Origin: Acidobacteriota bacterium
GTDB taxonomy: Bacteria; Acidobacteriota; Holophagae; Holophagales; Holophagaceae
Length of the DNA: 64,000 nucleotides
Direction: 5' to 3'
Assembly: GCA_005788175.1 (NCBI GenBank)
Contig: SXYX01000014.1
Coordinates: forward strand, 213,277-277,276
A program made the position numbers and the translations under genes. The notes beneath the pieces are model-generated. The model did no database searches, was not told the DNA's origin, and saw only the letters and a list, made by a program, of their open reading frames with translations. Position 1 is the stretch's first letter. Every line of letters starts with the position of its first letter. This document shows, in pieces, positions 54,679 through 63,288 of this stretch.

Positions 54679-55854
54679 GTGTTTAAAAAAACTTTTTTAT
54701 TGTCTTTATTCTTCGTTTCCCTCATGGGCCAAGAGATTCTCATAAAAGGATCGTTGGCTCGCTTCGCTAGCGGCAAACCCGCACTAGAAGATTTTAAAGT
54801 GGGCAGCCCTGTCGAAGGCGCTGTTATGCAACTCGAACTTCAGGCAGATTTTAGGATTCGCTATGTGGCGGCTCAATGGCTTCTAGCGGCGCAAAAGTTA
54901 CGATTACAGAACCCCTCTCTTGGTGCTGGCAATCCTCAGGCCTTATTCGAACGAGCCTGGGCGCTAGGTTGGGGTAGTTATTTAAATGCAATGGGAACAA
55001 CGGAGCGGGAACTTTCAGGAGCTGAACGAGCCACTCAGTATCGAGGATTTGATACGCAAAAAGGAGGTAATGCAACTAATCCTGAAGTACGCATTATGCG
55101 GCAACAAAGAGGCTCAGAATTATTATCTATAAGAGATTTGGATCCAGAATTCATCATAAAGATGCGCAATCTTAATCTTGAAATTGCGATGGGAATGGAA
55201 GATTGGAATAAAGCAACTCAAGCCCTCACTGCCATGGAAGGTGATCTCGGTTTACCAGGCGTGGATCTGCAGGCGGTATTCTTCGCATCCGCTCATACTG
55301 GCCGTATCTCTTCAATGGCAAAAGTGGCCAAGGGGATGTCTGAGGCTTCGCTGAAAACTTTTCATACGAGGTCGTTAGCAAACCCAAATGAGGTCGATTA
55401 TAGTGTGCTAATTAAGTTAGCCGACCAGCCTCTGCCGACAGTGGGACAAATTCCCTCTTATCTGTCTTTCGCTGTTGACAATTACCGCGTACGACTGATC
55501 AATGCAGAGGGTACAAATGCGGGTCGAATAGAGGCCGCAAAAAATACTCTGGGTTCATGGCAGAGCCGAGACGCTAGCGCTTTCGCCGACCACCCTTTTC
55601 TTCGCATTGGCGCAGTAGCGCATTGGCTTAGGCCGGGGCAAACTAATCTTCCTATGACTGGTGTTTGGGGTGAAAATAGTATGGTGCTGATGGGTTATGC
55701 CGACCTAGAAAACGGGGAATCCCGTAGAGAGACCTGGGCCCTGAAAGCCTCGGGGACCTCGGGTCTGTGGACAGGAACGCTCACCCAAGAAACCATCTCT
55801 AAATCTGGGGAAAAATTGGTTCTAACCCTAGAAACAGAATTAAAGCTCAAGTAG
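54679..55854 (+). CDS. Secreted protein of unknown function
   Basis: 391 residues from a GTG start with AAAGGGG ahead. Signal peptide MFKKTFLLSLFFVSLMGQ. The mature part is helical in the middle (residues about 45-230, LQADFRIRYVAAQWLLAAQK, TPR-like ALTAMEGDLG) and beta-rich at the end. No family recognised. It lies 39 bp after the carboxyltransferase gene and 63 bp before the MBL hydrolase gene. Nothing points to a specific role. Confidence 0.6.
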   Translation: MFKKTFLLSLFFVSLMGQEILIKGSLARFASGKPALEDFKVGSPVEGAVMQLELQADFRIRYVAAQWLLAAQKLRLQNPSLGAGNPQALFERAWALGWGSYLNAMGTTERELSGAERATQYRGFDTQKGGNATNPEVRIMRQQRGSELLSIRDLDPEFIIKMRNLNLEIAMGMEDWNKATQALTAMEGDLGLPGVDLQAVFFASAHTGRISSMAKVAKGMSEASLKTFHTRSLANPNEVDYSVLIKLADQPLPTVGQIPSYLSFAVDNYRVRLINAEGTNAGRIEAAKNTLGSWQSRDASAFADHPFLRIGAVAHWLRPGQTNLPMTGVWGENSMVLMGYADLENGESRRETWALKASGTSGLWTGTLTQETISKSGEKLVLTLETELKLK

Positions 55855-55917
55855 AAAAGGGCTACAACTCATATATGTTTATGGGCTGTAGTTTCTAAAT
55901 AACCTCACAATAGGTTA

Positions 55918-56688
55918 ATGGATTATGCTTCTCTAGCTTCAGGCTCAAAGGGTAATTGCCACGCCATACGTCACAAGGACTCCATTTTATTAGTTGATGC
56001 AGGACTTTCTCTTCGACAAATAGAACGAAGGATGATCCTGATTGGCTGGGATTTTTCTTTCATTAAAGGTATGGCCATCACTCATGAACATAACGATCAT
56101 ATTAGTGCCTTACCTGTTCTCTTAAGAAATACGTCCTGGAAATTCCTACTCACGCCGTTAACAAAAAAAGCGGTTGAATTGAAGTTGCATATCATCATTC
56201 CTGATAACCGTTGGGTGCCCGTTGAAAGCGGATCTCAGTTGAAGTTTGACCCATGGACGATTAGGGCGTTCCCTTTGCCTCACGATGCTGTCGATCCTGT
56301 TGCATTTCGATTCGAAAATGAAGATCGATCTTTGGCGGTAATCACAGATTTAGGCCATATTTCACAGGCGGTCCGACAGTGCTGCGATGGTCTTGAAACT
56401 CTCGTGATTGAATCCAATTACGATGAACAAATGTTGATCGATGGAAACTATACTCCAGAACTTAAAGCAAGAATACTTAGCAAAGTAGGTCATTTAAGCA
56501 ATGAAGATACGGCGGGTCTTCTTAAAACTATGAATACCTCTTGTCTGAATCGTGTGGTATTAGCACACCTCAGCGAAGAGAATAATCATGTAGATCTAGC
56601 CCGCGCGTCTGCCGCACTGGCCCTGTCTGATACTCGTGCTCATATATGTATTGCAGAGCAGCATAACCCCGTGCTGCTATCGAGCTAG
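55918..56688 (+). CDS. MBL-fold metallohydrolase, YycJ/WalJ-like
   Basis: 256 residues. Start MDYASLASGSKGNCHAIRHK has the SGSxGN motif of the YycJ branch. The metal motif is AITHEHNDHISAL (HxHxDH); further ligands are in FPLPHDAVDPVAF and VITDLGHI, and VLAHLSEENNH near the end. YycJ-type proteins are exonucleases of the single-strand/DNA-repair kind in some bacteria; activity here is not shown. Six bases ahead of the FHA gene, thus likely co-transcribed. Confidence 0.88.
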   Translation: MDYASLASGSKGNCHAIRHKDSILLVDAGLSLRQIERRMILIGWDFSFIKGMAITHEHNDHISALPVLLRNTSWKFLLTPLTKKAVELKLHIIIPDNRWVPVESGSQLKFDPWTIRAFPLPHDAVDPVAFRFENEDRSLAVITDLGHISQAVRQCCDGLETLVIESNYDEQMLIDGNYTPELKARILSKVGHLSNEDTAGLLKTMNTSCLNRVVLAHLSEENNHVDLARASAALALSDTRAHICIAEQHNPVLLSS

Positions 56689-56694
56689 CTGTCT

Positions 56695-57183
56695 ATGATT
56701 ATTGTTTGCCCGAGTTGTTCTGGTCGTTTTTATTATGATGAGAATCGTTTTCAAGGCAGTACGAGTAAACGCCTAGGGTGCCCGAGTTGTTCCCATGAAT
56801 TCGATATTCTCAGCCCACACCAGCCCTCACCCATTGTGCCTTCGAGGCTAAACCCGCTTATACATAACCGCTATGTACTGCTAACAATTTCAGGAATGCA
56901 AATGGACCCCTTTGTGATTCAACAAGCTGTCATCACAATCGGACGATCGGAGGGTGAAATCACAACTCACGACCCACAATGTAGTCGACGCCATGCACAA
57001 ATAAGTCTTGAGCAGGATGGGTCGGTATGGCTAGAAGATCTTGGATCAACTAATGGCACCTTTATAAAGAGCCGAGCCATTAAAGAAAAATGTTCGCTTG
57101 AAAATAACTCAGAGTTCACATGTGGGCATACCCGATTTCAACTTATGATTCACCCTATAGCACGAAGCGGAAAAGCTATATGA
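56695..57183 (+). CDS. Zinc-ribbon and FHA domain protein
   Basis: 162 residues. An N-terminal MJ0042-type zinc ribbon (VCPSCSGRFYYDE and LGCPSCSHEFDI, two CxxC pairs) comes first. An FHA domain follows (about 75-155): ITIGRSEGE, SRRHAQISL, VWLEDLGSTNGTFI, the phosphothreonine-binding Arg, Ser/His and Asn residues all present. It probably binds a phosphothreonine on a partner; no Ser/Thr kinase is in the window. Its TGA overlaps the next start (ATGA). Confidence 0.87.
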   Translation: MIIVCPSCSGRFYYDENRFQGSTSKRLGCPSCSHEFDILSPHQPSPIVPSRLNPLIHNRYVLLTISGMQMDPFVIQQAVITIGRSEGEITTHDPQCSRRHAQISLEQDGSVWLEDLGSTNGTFIKSRAIKEKCSLENNSEFTCGHTRFQLMIHPIARSGKAI

Positions 57184-58121
57184 TTACCGATCCATTTATA
57201 CCAAAACTTGAAGAGGCAGAGGCATCTGCTCGTCGAGGTATGTTTGGCAAGGCTATTGCAATTTACTCTGAAATTCTCCACCGAGATCCCCGTCATTTGG
57301 GTGCCCAACAAGGCTTAGCACGACTAAGGCCATATTTAACAGACTCCATTGATCAAACTATGGCGACCGATTGCACTAATAAAAACTCAGAGAAGGCGAC
57401 CAAAATTTCTCGGTCGGCTCCACCAATTGGTTTAACAAAGTTACCGAGTCGCCTAAACTCCAATTTTTTCTTACGACAATGTGGGGAGAAGGGGTTTTTT
57501 AAATATGGCTTATCTATTCTTGTAATATTTATATGCGCTTGGTGGCTACTTCAAGGATATCGATCAGAAAATATAACTGCGCGTGCACAAGAACAAACTT
57601 TAACTATTAGTAGAAATCAATCCCCTTACGTTATTCCTCAAAACGAGCCACAGGCTATTTGGGAAGAGGTTTTATATTTTCAAAAAGAAAACCGCCCGCT
57701 CTATGCTTTTTATAGAGCCCGTCACCTAACTAAATTAGATCAACAACACCCCGAAGCCGCGACATTAGTAAAAGCATTAAGAGACCGTTTGAGCAAACAA
57801 GACCCAATAAAAAAAACAGCGCAAGATATTGATAAGTATATTTTGAATCAACAGTTTACAGAGATACAAGCTTATACTGAAAGCCTGCTGGGGCGAAAGC
57901 CAAACGACCCAACTGCTTTAGCCCTTCACGCGTACGCTCTGACTAGATTGTCCCGTGCGGCGTTCAAGGCTGGAGATGATAAAGCCACGGAGGCCTTTCT
58001 GAAACTTGGACGAGCTATATTCCCTGATGATCTTATCTGGGATGTTCGATTATCTATACTTGAAGATCTTCGAAGAACGAAGTCTAAAAAAAGAGAGGCT
58101 ATGCTTGATTACTTCGGTTAA
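57180..58121 (+). CDS. TPR-containing membrane protein
   Basis: 313 residues from ATG 57180, overlapping the FHA gene stop by 4 bases; an upstream in-frame start at 57120 lies inside the FHA gene and is rejected. TPR-like helices (EEAEASARRGMFGKAIAIYS) in residues 1-50, a linker, one membrane segment (about 110-126, YGLSILVIFICAWWLLQGY), then a second helical domain (about 165-300) with TPR-like repeats. No catalytic motif. Middle gene of FHA / TPR / zinc-ribbon operon; the tight coupling suggests a membrane complex. Confidence 0.7.
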   Translation: MITDPFIPKLEEAEASARRGMFGKAIAIYSEILHRDPRHLGAQQGLARLRPYLTDSIDQTMATDCTNKNSEKATKISRSAPPIGLTKLPSRLNSNFFLRQCGEKGFFKYGLSILVIFICAWWLLQGYRSENITARAQEQTLTISRNQSPYVIPQNEPQAIWEEVLYFQKENRPLYAFYRARHLTKLDQQHPEAATLVKALRDRLSKQDPIKKTAQDIDKYILNQQFTEIQAYTESLLGRKPNDPTALALHAYALTRLSRAAFKAGDDKATEAFLKLGRAIFPDDLIWDVRLSILEDLRRTKSKKREAMLDYFG

Positions 58122-58126
58122 TTTAT

Positions 58127-58834
58127 ATGACCAATAACTGCGAACAGTGCGGTACAAAAAAACCGAAGTATATATTTGAATGCCCGCGCTGCGGCGCACA
58201 TCCTAGCGTTGAGCCTACGCCAAAATTATTGTTCGATGTGTCGGTATCGCTACATCATGATCCAACTTCTTCTCAGAATAGATACACGGTATCCTCGGCA
58301 CAATCTGAAGGTCCTAAAATGCTTGCAAGTCCTTTATGGGTTGATTACGAGTCCATAAAACCTAGCCCTGACGGGCCACCGACACAGGATATTAAGGACT
58401 CGGCCTTGCCGGATAGGCGGCAGGAGCTCGTTCTAATTTCATCATTTTGGCCTATAGTATCCGTGTTATTTATCGAATCAATTTTTGTATACATGATTAA
58501 TGTTGGCCTCGCCATCGTGGTGAGTGAAGTATTGTTAATACCTACAGAAGATCTCTACGACGAAAAAGTACGGTGGATGATGTATGCGCTTCATTTTATA
58601 TGTTCGTGGGCAGTGCTTCTTGCGCCACTTTTATTTTTTGATAAAACACCTTTTATGTCTTCGTATCGCCTGAGTATGCCATTTAAAAATAATGGACAAC
58701 GGATGTTCTTTTCTTTGTTATATTTACTCTCCCTGGTCTTATTACCAATTACCGTTTTGTTTATTCTCACCGACCGAAATCACCGTACACCGTCGGAGGC
58801 ATTATTGGGGCTGCCTATTCTGCAGTCGAATTGA
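58127..58834 (+). CDS. Zinc-ribbon membrane protein, RDD-like
   Basis: 235 residues. An N-terminal zinc ribbon (CEQCGTKKPKYIFECPRCGA, two CxxC pairs) is followed by a low-complexity linker. A membrane domain with three segments comes next (FWPIVSVLFIESIFVYMINV, MMYALHFICSWAVLLAPLL, FFSLLYLLSLVLLPITVLFI). The end, ILTDRNHRTPSEALLG, resembles the RDD family tail (RDxxHRTxxDxLLG). Five bases behind the TPR gene. It shares a zinc-ribbon N-terminus with the FHA protein, which hints at a common partner. Convergent with the permease gene. Confidence 0.65.
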   Translation: MTNNCEQCGTKKPKYIFECPRCGAHPSVEPTPKLLFDVSVSLHHDPTSSQNRYTVSSAQSEGPKMLASPLWVDYESIKPSPDGPPTQDIKDSALPDRRQELVLISSFWPIVSVLFIESIFVYMINVGLAIVVSEVLLIPTEDLYDEKVRWMMYALHFICSWAVLLAPLLFFDKTPFMSSYRLSMPFKNNGQRMFFSLLYLLSLVLLPITVLFILTDRNHRTPSEALLGLPILQSN

Positions 58835-58870
58835 AAATCTAATGTGGCTAAGTCTAATTTGGTCAGTAAT

Positions 58871-60781
58871 TTATAAGTGATACGGGACCGAAACTATAAT
58901 AACCTGTCGCAGCGATAGCAGCTTAAGTTTTATAAAGAATGCAGTTTGATTGTGCAGAAGTTTATCAAAAAAACCATGGGTAACAAATTCTGGGATGATG
59001 ACCGTAATGGTACATTCGGGTTCTGCTTCTGTCATTTTCTTAATGGAATTAATAATAGGTGTAACAATCTGCCGATAGCGATCTTCGATTGAGTGGAGTT
59101 TGATACCTTCTCCATATTTAAACCAATTATCCTTTAATGTTTCTATGTCCGGGTTATGCCGCCCATTCTCATCAATCAAATCAACAGTGAAGGCTTCAAT
59201 TTGATCGTGTGGTGCGATGGTCTTGGCATAATTCAAAGCAGATACCACACCTACGTGCATCCCCGACACCAATATAATCACGCGATGTTTGCGGTGTAAA
59301 TCATAGCCCTGGGTGCTTGCTGAAAGCTTTTCTTCGATCTCTACATAGTGAGATCTAATGCCCCGAAAGAGGAGGAGAAGTCCAAATATTAGGATGATTA
59401 CTGCCCAAACACCATTTATAAATTTAGTAAACAGGATCACCAACAAGACAAGTGAGGTTGCTATGAAGCCTAATGAATTCAAAACTAGTTTTACTTTCCA
59501 ATAGGGTCCCTGGATCCGTCGCCAACGAACAACCATGGCTCCTTGACTGATACAAAAACCCAGAAATACACCGAAGGCGTAAAGGTCGAGTAAGTAGTGT
59601 TCGCGTGCGTTGAATAAATAAACTAAAATTATTGCGAGAAAACTAAGAATCAAAATTCCATTAGAAAAAACAAGACGATGACCTTGTTGCGAGAATTGAC
59701 GCGGTAGATATTTGTCTTTTGCTAGCATGGCCGACAGTCTTGGAAAATCTGCATAAGCCGTATTGGCCGCTAAAAACAAAATGGCCATCGTGAGCCCTTG
59801 GATCAATAGATAGTAGAAGTAAGATAGCCCCGATGAACCTGGTACTAACGAGATAATTCTCTTGGTTAGTGCCGATAGCAGTGTTTCTGTATCTTGGGGG
59901 TGATGGGTAAGTTGGTAATGATTAGCTAGATAAGTAATACCCAAGAACATACTCGCGAGAAGAAGTGTCATCATGCGCATGGTTTTGACTGCATTCTCTG
60001 CCGCGGGTGGCTTAAAGTTTTGAATCCCATCAGAGATTGCTTCAATACCCGTTAGCGCTGTACATCCAGCAGCATAGGCCCGAGCAAATAACCAGACAGC
60101 TGCAATCCCCGTAAATTGATCAAGGCTAGGAACTACCCGTACTAACGAATCTGGAGCAACAACAGGAGCCCCAGATAAAACGCGATACGCCCCTATGGCG
60201 AGGAGAGAAAAGATACCGAGGACGAAGCAGTAAGTTGGTACTGCAAAAAATAATCCACTTTCTTTAACGCCGATTAGGTTGATGTAGGCCACAAACAGAA
60301 TGACCAATGAGGCGATGAAAATACGGTAGGGATCAAGCAATGGAAAAGCGGATGTAAGTGCTGAAACACCTGCACTTACGCTAACTGCTACTGTTAAGAT
60401 ATAGTCAACTAAAAGGCTTGCTCCTGCTGTTTGAGAAAAGTTTTCTCCAAGGTTATCGCGCGCAACTAAATACGCACCGCCGCCAGATGGATATGCGCGA
60501 ATTGTTTGGTTATAGCTCACGAGTAAAATTATTAGCAGCAATACAATACCTAATGCTGCATACCACGACCAGGCAAATGCGCCGAGAAGCAAAGCGCCTG
60601 ATAAGCCAACCGTTGGGCCAGCTACAGCGATTGTATCCATAATGGACTGCGTAGCATAAGCTACAGAACTTAGGGCATCCGAACTAAAAACAGCAAGCCC
60701 GACAGGTTTACCGACCTTGGTCTGACGGGTGTTGTCATCAGAATATCGTTTGCCTAATAATAAGTTTTTTATGTCGATCAT
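58871..60781 (-). CDS. APC-superfamily permease, YdaO-like
   Basis: 636 residues from ATG 60779-60781 (MIDIKNLLLGKRYSDDNTRQ), matching the usual family start; a GTG at 60844 would add 21 residues with no ribosome-binding site. About 12 membrane segments (LAVFSSDALSSVAYATQSIM, YPSGGGAYLVARDNLGENFS, GCTALTGIEAISDGIQNFKP), then a cytosolic C-terminal domain (about 490-636). The branch is close to potassium importers of the KimA/YdaO type, which are c-di-AMP-controlled; the substrate could be potassium or amino acids. Convergent with the RDD-like gene; divergent from lipA. Confidence 0.85.
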   Translation of the reverse strand: MIDIKNLLLGKRYSDDNTRQTKVGKPVGLAVFSSDALSSVAYATQSIMDTIAVAGPTVGLSGALLLGAFAWSWYAALGIVLLLIILLVSYNQTIRAYPSGGGAYLVARDNLGENFSQTAGASLLVDYILTVAVSVSAGVSALTSAFPLLDPYRIFIASLVILFVAYINLIGVKESGLFFAVPTYCFVLGIFSLLAIGAYRVLSGAPVVAPDSLVRVVPSLDQFTGIAAVWLFARAYAAGCTALTGIEAISDGIQNFKPPAAENAVKTMRMMTLLLASMFLGITYLANHYQLTHHPQDTETLLSALTKRIISLVPGSSGLSYFYYLLIQGLTMAILFLAANTAYADFPRLSAMLAKDKYLPRQFSQQGHRLVFSNGILILSFLAIILVYLFNAREHYLLDLYAFGVFLGFCISQGAMVVRWRRIQGPYWKVKLVLNSLGFIATSLVLLVILFTKFINGVWAVIILIFGLLLLFRGIRSHYVEIEEKLSASTQGYDLHRKHRVIILVSGMHVGVVSALNYAKTIAPHDQIEAFTVDLIDENGRHNPDIETLKDNWFKYGEGIKLHSIEDRYRQIVTPIINSIKKMTEAEPECTITVIIPEFVTHGFFDKLLHNQTAFFIKLKLLSLRQVIIVSVPYHL

Positions 60782-60873
60782 TGGTGGCTTCTTGATGCGT
60801 GGCTTAAGTCTTAAGGGGTTTCTAGAATGGTCTAATCGTATCACCTGTCAGAATAAAAATAAGGGACTAGCGC

Positions 60874-61800
60874 ATGGGTCGTTTTCCAAAAAAGAGTGGG
60901 CGTGAGGTTCTTGATACCCATGAAAGGCTTCCCTCTTGGATCTCCAAAGAAAAAACGTCATTAAGCCAACTTCACGATCTGAAAGTTGGCCTTCGAGAAA
61001 GCCATCTTCATACTGTCTGTGAAGAAGCTCGTTGCCCCAACCGAACCCATTGTTTTACACATGGCACAGCAACATTTTTACTCTTGGGAGACATCTGCAC
61101 TCGTGCCTGTGGGTTTTGCTCGATTAAAAATGGGAAACCGTTGGTTCTCGATCCCCACGAACCTGAAGATACAGCCTCCCGCGTAGAGGCTATGGGATTG
61201 CGCTACGCGGTTTTAACAAGCGTGAACCGCGATGATCTCCTAGATGGCGGCTCAGCCCAAATTGCCGAGACGGTTCGAGCCATCCGACGCCGGTGCCCTA
61301 GTGTGTCAGTAGAGGTTTTGATTCCAGACTTTATGGGAGACCTAGAATCTGTATCATCAGTGATTTTATCTGGCCCCATTGTATTAAATCACAATGTCGA
61401 AACAGTACCCCGTCTTTACCCAATAGTTCGGCCAGCGGGCCGTTTTGAAAGATCATTATCTGTACTAAAAAAAGCAAAAGATTTAGGCCGAGACATTTTT
61501 GGCGATCAGTTTAAAACAAAAAGCGGATTGATGTTGGGACTTGGTGAAAATGAAAAAGAACTTCTAGAGGTCTTCGAAAAACTTCGTTTAGTTGAGGTGG
61601 ATATTCTGACACTTGGTCAATATTTGAGGCCTACAAGATATCAACTCCCGGTCACTCGATACGTCCCCCCGGGGGAGTTCGAACTGCTTGCAAAAAGAGC
61701 AAAAGCTATGGGGTTTTCAACCGTTTACGCGGGGCCTTTGGTCCGAAGTAGTTTCAATGCGTTTGAAGTAAGCCAACAAGATGGGATTGCTATCTTCTAA
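60874..61800 (+). CDS. lipA: Lipoyl synthase
   Basis: 308 residues. Radical SAM enzyme inserting two sulfurs into octanoyl groups. Auxiliary cluster motif HTVCEEARCPNRTHCF (CxxxxCxxxxxC), SAM cluster motif RACGFCSI (CxxxCxxC with the preceding C in DICTRAC), FKTKSGLMLGLGEN, and LTLGQYLRPT. The C-terminal RSSFNA Ser is present (VRSSFNAFEV). Full length. Its partner lipB is not seen. Convergent with the ferredoxin gene. Confidence 0.97.
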   Translation: MGRFPKKSGREVLDTHERLPSWISKEKTSLSQLHDLKVGLRESHLHTVCEEARCPNRTHCFTHGTATFLLLGDICTRACGFCSIKNGKPLVLDPHEPEDTASRVEAMGLRYAVLTSVNRDDLLDGGSAQIAETVRAIRRRCPSVSVEVLIPDFMGDLESVSSVILSGPIVLNHNVETVPRLYPIVRPAGRFERSLSVLKKAKDLGRDIFGDQFKTKSGLMLGLGENEKELLEVFEKLRLVEVDILTLGQYLRPTRYQLPVTRYVPPGEFELLAKRAKAMGFSTVYAGPLVRSSFNAFEVSQQDGIAIF

Positions 61801-61807
61801 GTAAACT

Positions 61808-62458
61808 CTAATTGAATTTTTGCTTAGGAATAATTTTAATTGCAGAAGGATCTGTGGGGCAACCAAACACACACAATCCACAGCCTGTACAAAATTCAGA
61901 TACAACTTCTGGGTGAGCATGTGTTTGGTCTAAATTAGGTTTCATCTTTATCGCAATACCTGGGTAGGGGCACCGGTCTACGCATACCTGGCATGACATT
62001 GGTGTACGATTCGGCGCTTCATAGGTAAGACAAAGTTCTGATGAAATTTCCGCGGTGCCAATGAAAACTGCCGCAGGTCCCGATCTACTAAACCCCCCAT
62101 TAGTAGCACGAGTCGGCCAAATTAGGGCGCCTTCGGGGCAGGCTGTAATACAGGGTAATTCTGTGCATAAGTAACAGGGTGTTGTTCTAGGGTCGATGTA
62201 AGGAGTCCCAATAGCTAGCCCGGTTTTCGCATCTGCTTTGATCAGAGAATCTTGGGGGCATGCTTCAATACATTTGTCACAACGCGTGCAACAACTTAGG
62301 AAAGAGAGTTCATCGAGAGCACCAGGGGGACGAATTAAATCCGAGCCAAGCCCGATTGCTAATGTCTCAAAACGCTCTGCGAAGAAGCCTAGGGCTAATT
62401 TTTTAGCTGAACTAAAAAATTCTGAGCGCCCTTGGTGTTCATCTAAACGTGAAGACAT
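61808..62458 (-). CDS. NapG/MauM-type ferredoxin with four [4Fe-4S] motifs
   Basis: 216 residues from ATG 62456-62458, five bases past the stop of the upstream gene and with AAGG ten bases ahead; an earlier ATG at 62512 would overlap that gene by 49 bases. Cluster motifs: CTRCDKCIEACPQ, CYLCTELPCITACPEG, CQVCVDRCPYPG and CTGCGLCVFGCPTDPSA. The order and RPPGAL start match the NapG/MauM family, which passes electrons to periplasmic reductases. No nap genes are in view, so the partner is unknown. The N-terminus lacks an obvious signal peptide, unlike NapG. Confidence 0.83.
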   Translation of the reverse strand: MSSRLDEHQGRSEFFSSAKKLALGFFAERFETLAIGLGSDLIRPPGALDELSFLSCCTRCDKCIEACPQDSLIKADAKTGLAIGTPYIDPRTTPCYLCTELPCITACPEGALIWPTRATNGGFSRSGPAAVFIGTAEISSELCLTYEAPNRTPMSCQVCVDRCPYPGIAIKMKPNLDQTHAHPEVVSEFCTGCGLCVFGCPTDPSAIKIIPKQKFN

Positions 62459-62463
62459 AAATA

Positions 62464-63279
62464 CTAAACCTTGAGAGATAAGAGGCGAACCATCGGCTGA
62501 AGAACGCCCCATAAAATAGGGTCAAACCCTATAACTAGCGTTACATATTGTCCCGAAGAATCAACATCCGCATACACAAGGACTTCGCTACGTGTTGCAA
62601 CATCTCTCGAAGTAGGAGGTGTGTCAACCCATAAAACTTGTGGGGGGGCATCGATTTTTTTTGACATGGTTTTTTGTAAATTCACGAGATGCAGAACTAA
62701 AAGATCGCCATAAAAAGTGGGGGTTAAAATATCTATGATTCTGCCTTTTGGTTTTTGAGGTACAACTTCAAAAGCAGCTCGATAGCCAAGTGGTGTTATG
62801 TCCGGCTCTTCGCCTTGAAGAACCGCAACGCTTTGTTGATGAAGCTCCATCAACCCTGATTCACCTCGATGCGATACAGATCTCAAATATACCCCGCTAA
62901 TGCTGGCGAGATTTTCAACTAATTGGGGCAGCAGCAATAAAATTTGCTCTACCGCAGGACGAACAAACACTCTCTTATCGTCGCCCCATGAACCTGTCAG
63001 CGGCGCAGGAACCCCGCGAGATGCACCCGCCGTTACATCAAGAATGCGCCCAGAGAATTGATCGAGTAAGCCGGTGGGTTCAGGTTTCGCTAGAATAACC
63101 GCGTCGTAATCTTGAATTAGTTCGGGGGTCGGGGCAAAAGCTACAATATCGTTTTCTTCTTGCTCTTTTGTCAGTGGCCCAGAGGCGAGTGGGAGTACAG
63201 AACAGTGGTGCATCTCGAGTGTACGGACCAGCTCCTGCCCTAAGATGTCTTGTGCGCCGACAACAGCAATTTTTAACAT
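62464..63279 (-). CDS. Aspartate-semialdehyde dehydrogenase-like protein without catalytic cysteine
   Basis: 271 residues. Start MLKIAVVGAQDILGQELVRT is an ASADH/USG-1-type Rossmann fold, and SVSHRGESGLMELHQQSVAV matches the dimer-region block that in active enzymes follows the Cys loop. The Asn-Cys pair of the catalytic loop is replaced by VRPAVEQILL, and the only Cys is near residue 27. It resembles USG-1, an ASADH paralogue of unknown role. Shorter than ASADH (about 330-370). It lies between purB and the ferredoxin gene, 9 and 5 bp away, as part of one leftward run. Confidence 0.75.
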   Translation of the reverse strand: MLKIAVVGAQDILGQELVRTLEMHHCSVLPLASGPLTKEQEENDIVAFAPTPELIQDYDAVILAKPEPTGLLDQFSGRILDVTAGASRGVPAPLTGSWGDDKRVFVRPAVEQILLLLPQLVENLASISGVYLRSVSHRGESGLMELHQQSVAVLQGEEPDITPLGYRAAFEVVPQKPKGRIIDILTPTFYGDLLVLHLVNLQKTMSKKIDAPPQVLWVDTPPTSRDVATRSEVLVYADVDSSGQYVTLVIGFDPILWGVLQPMVRLLSLKV

Positions 63280-63288
63280 TCTTTAGCC

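Noticed and set aside
55855-55917. Terminator hairpin from the repeated GGGCTxxxA blocks between the secreted unknown and the MBL gene
   Set aside because: The pairing is short and interrupted and no T-run follows.
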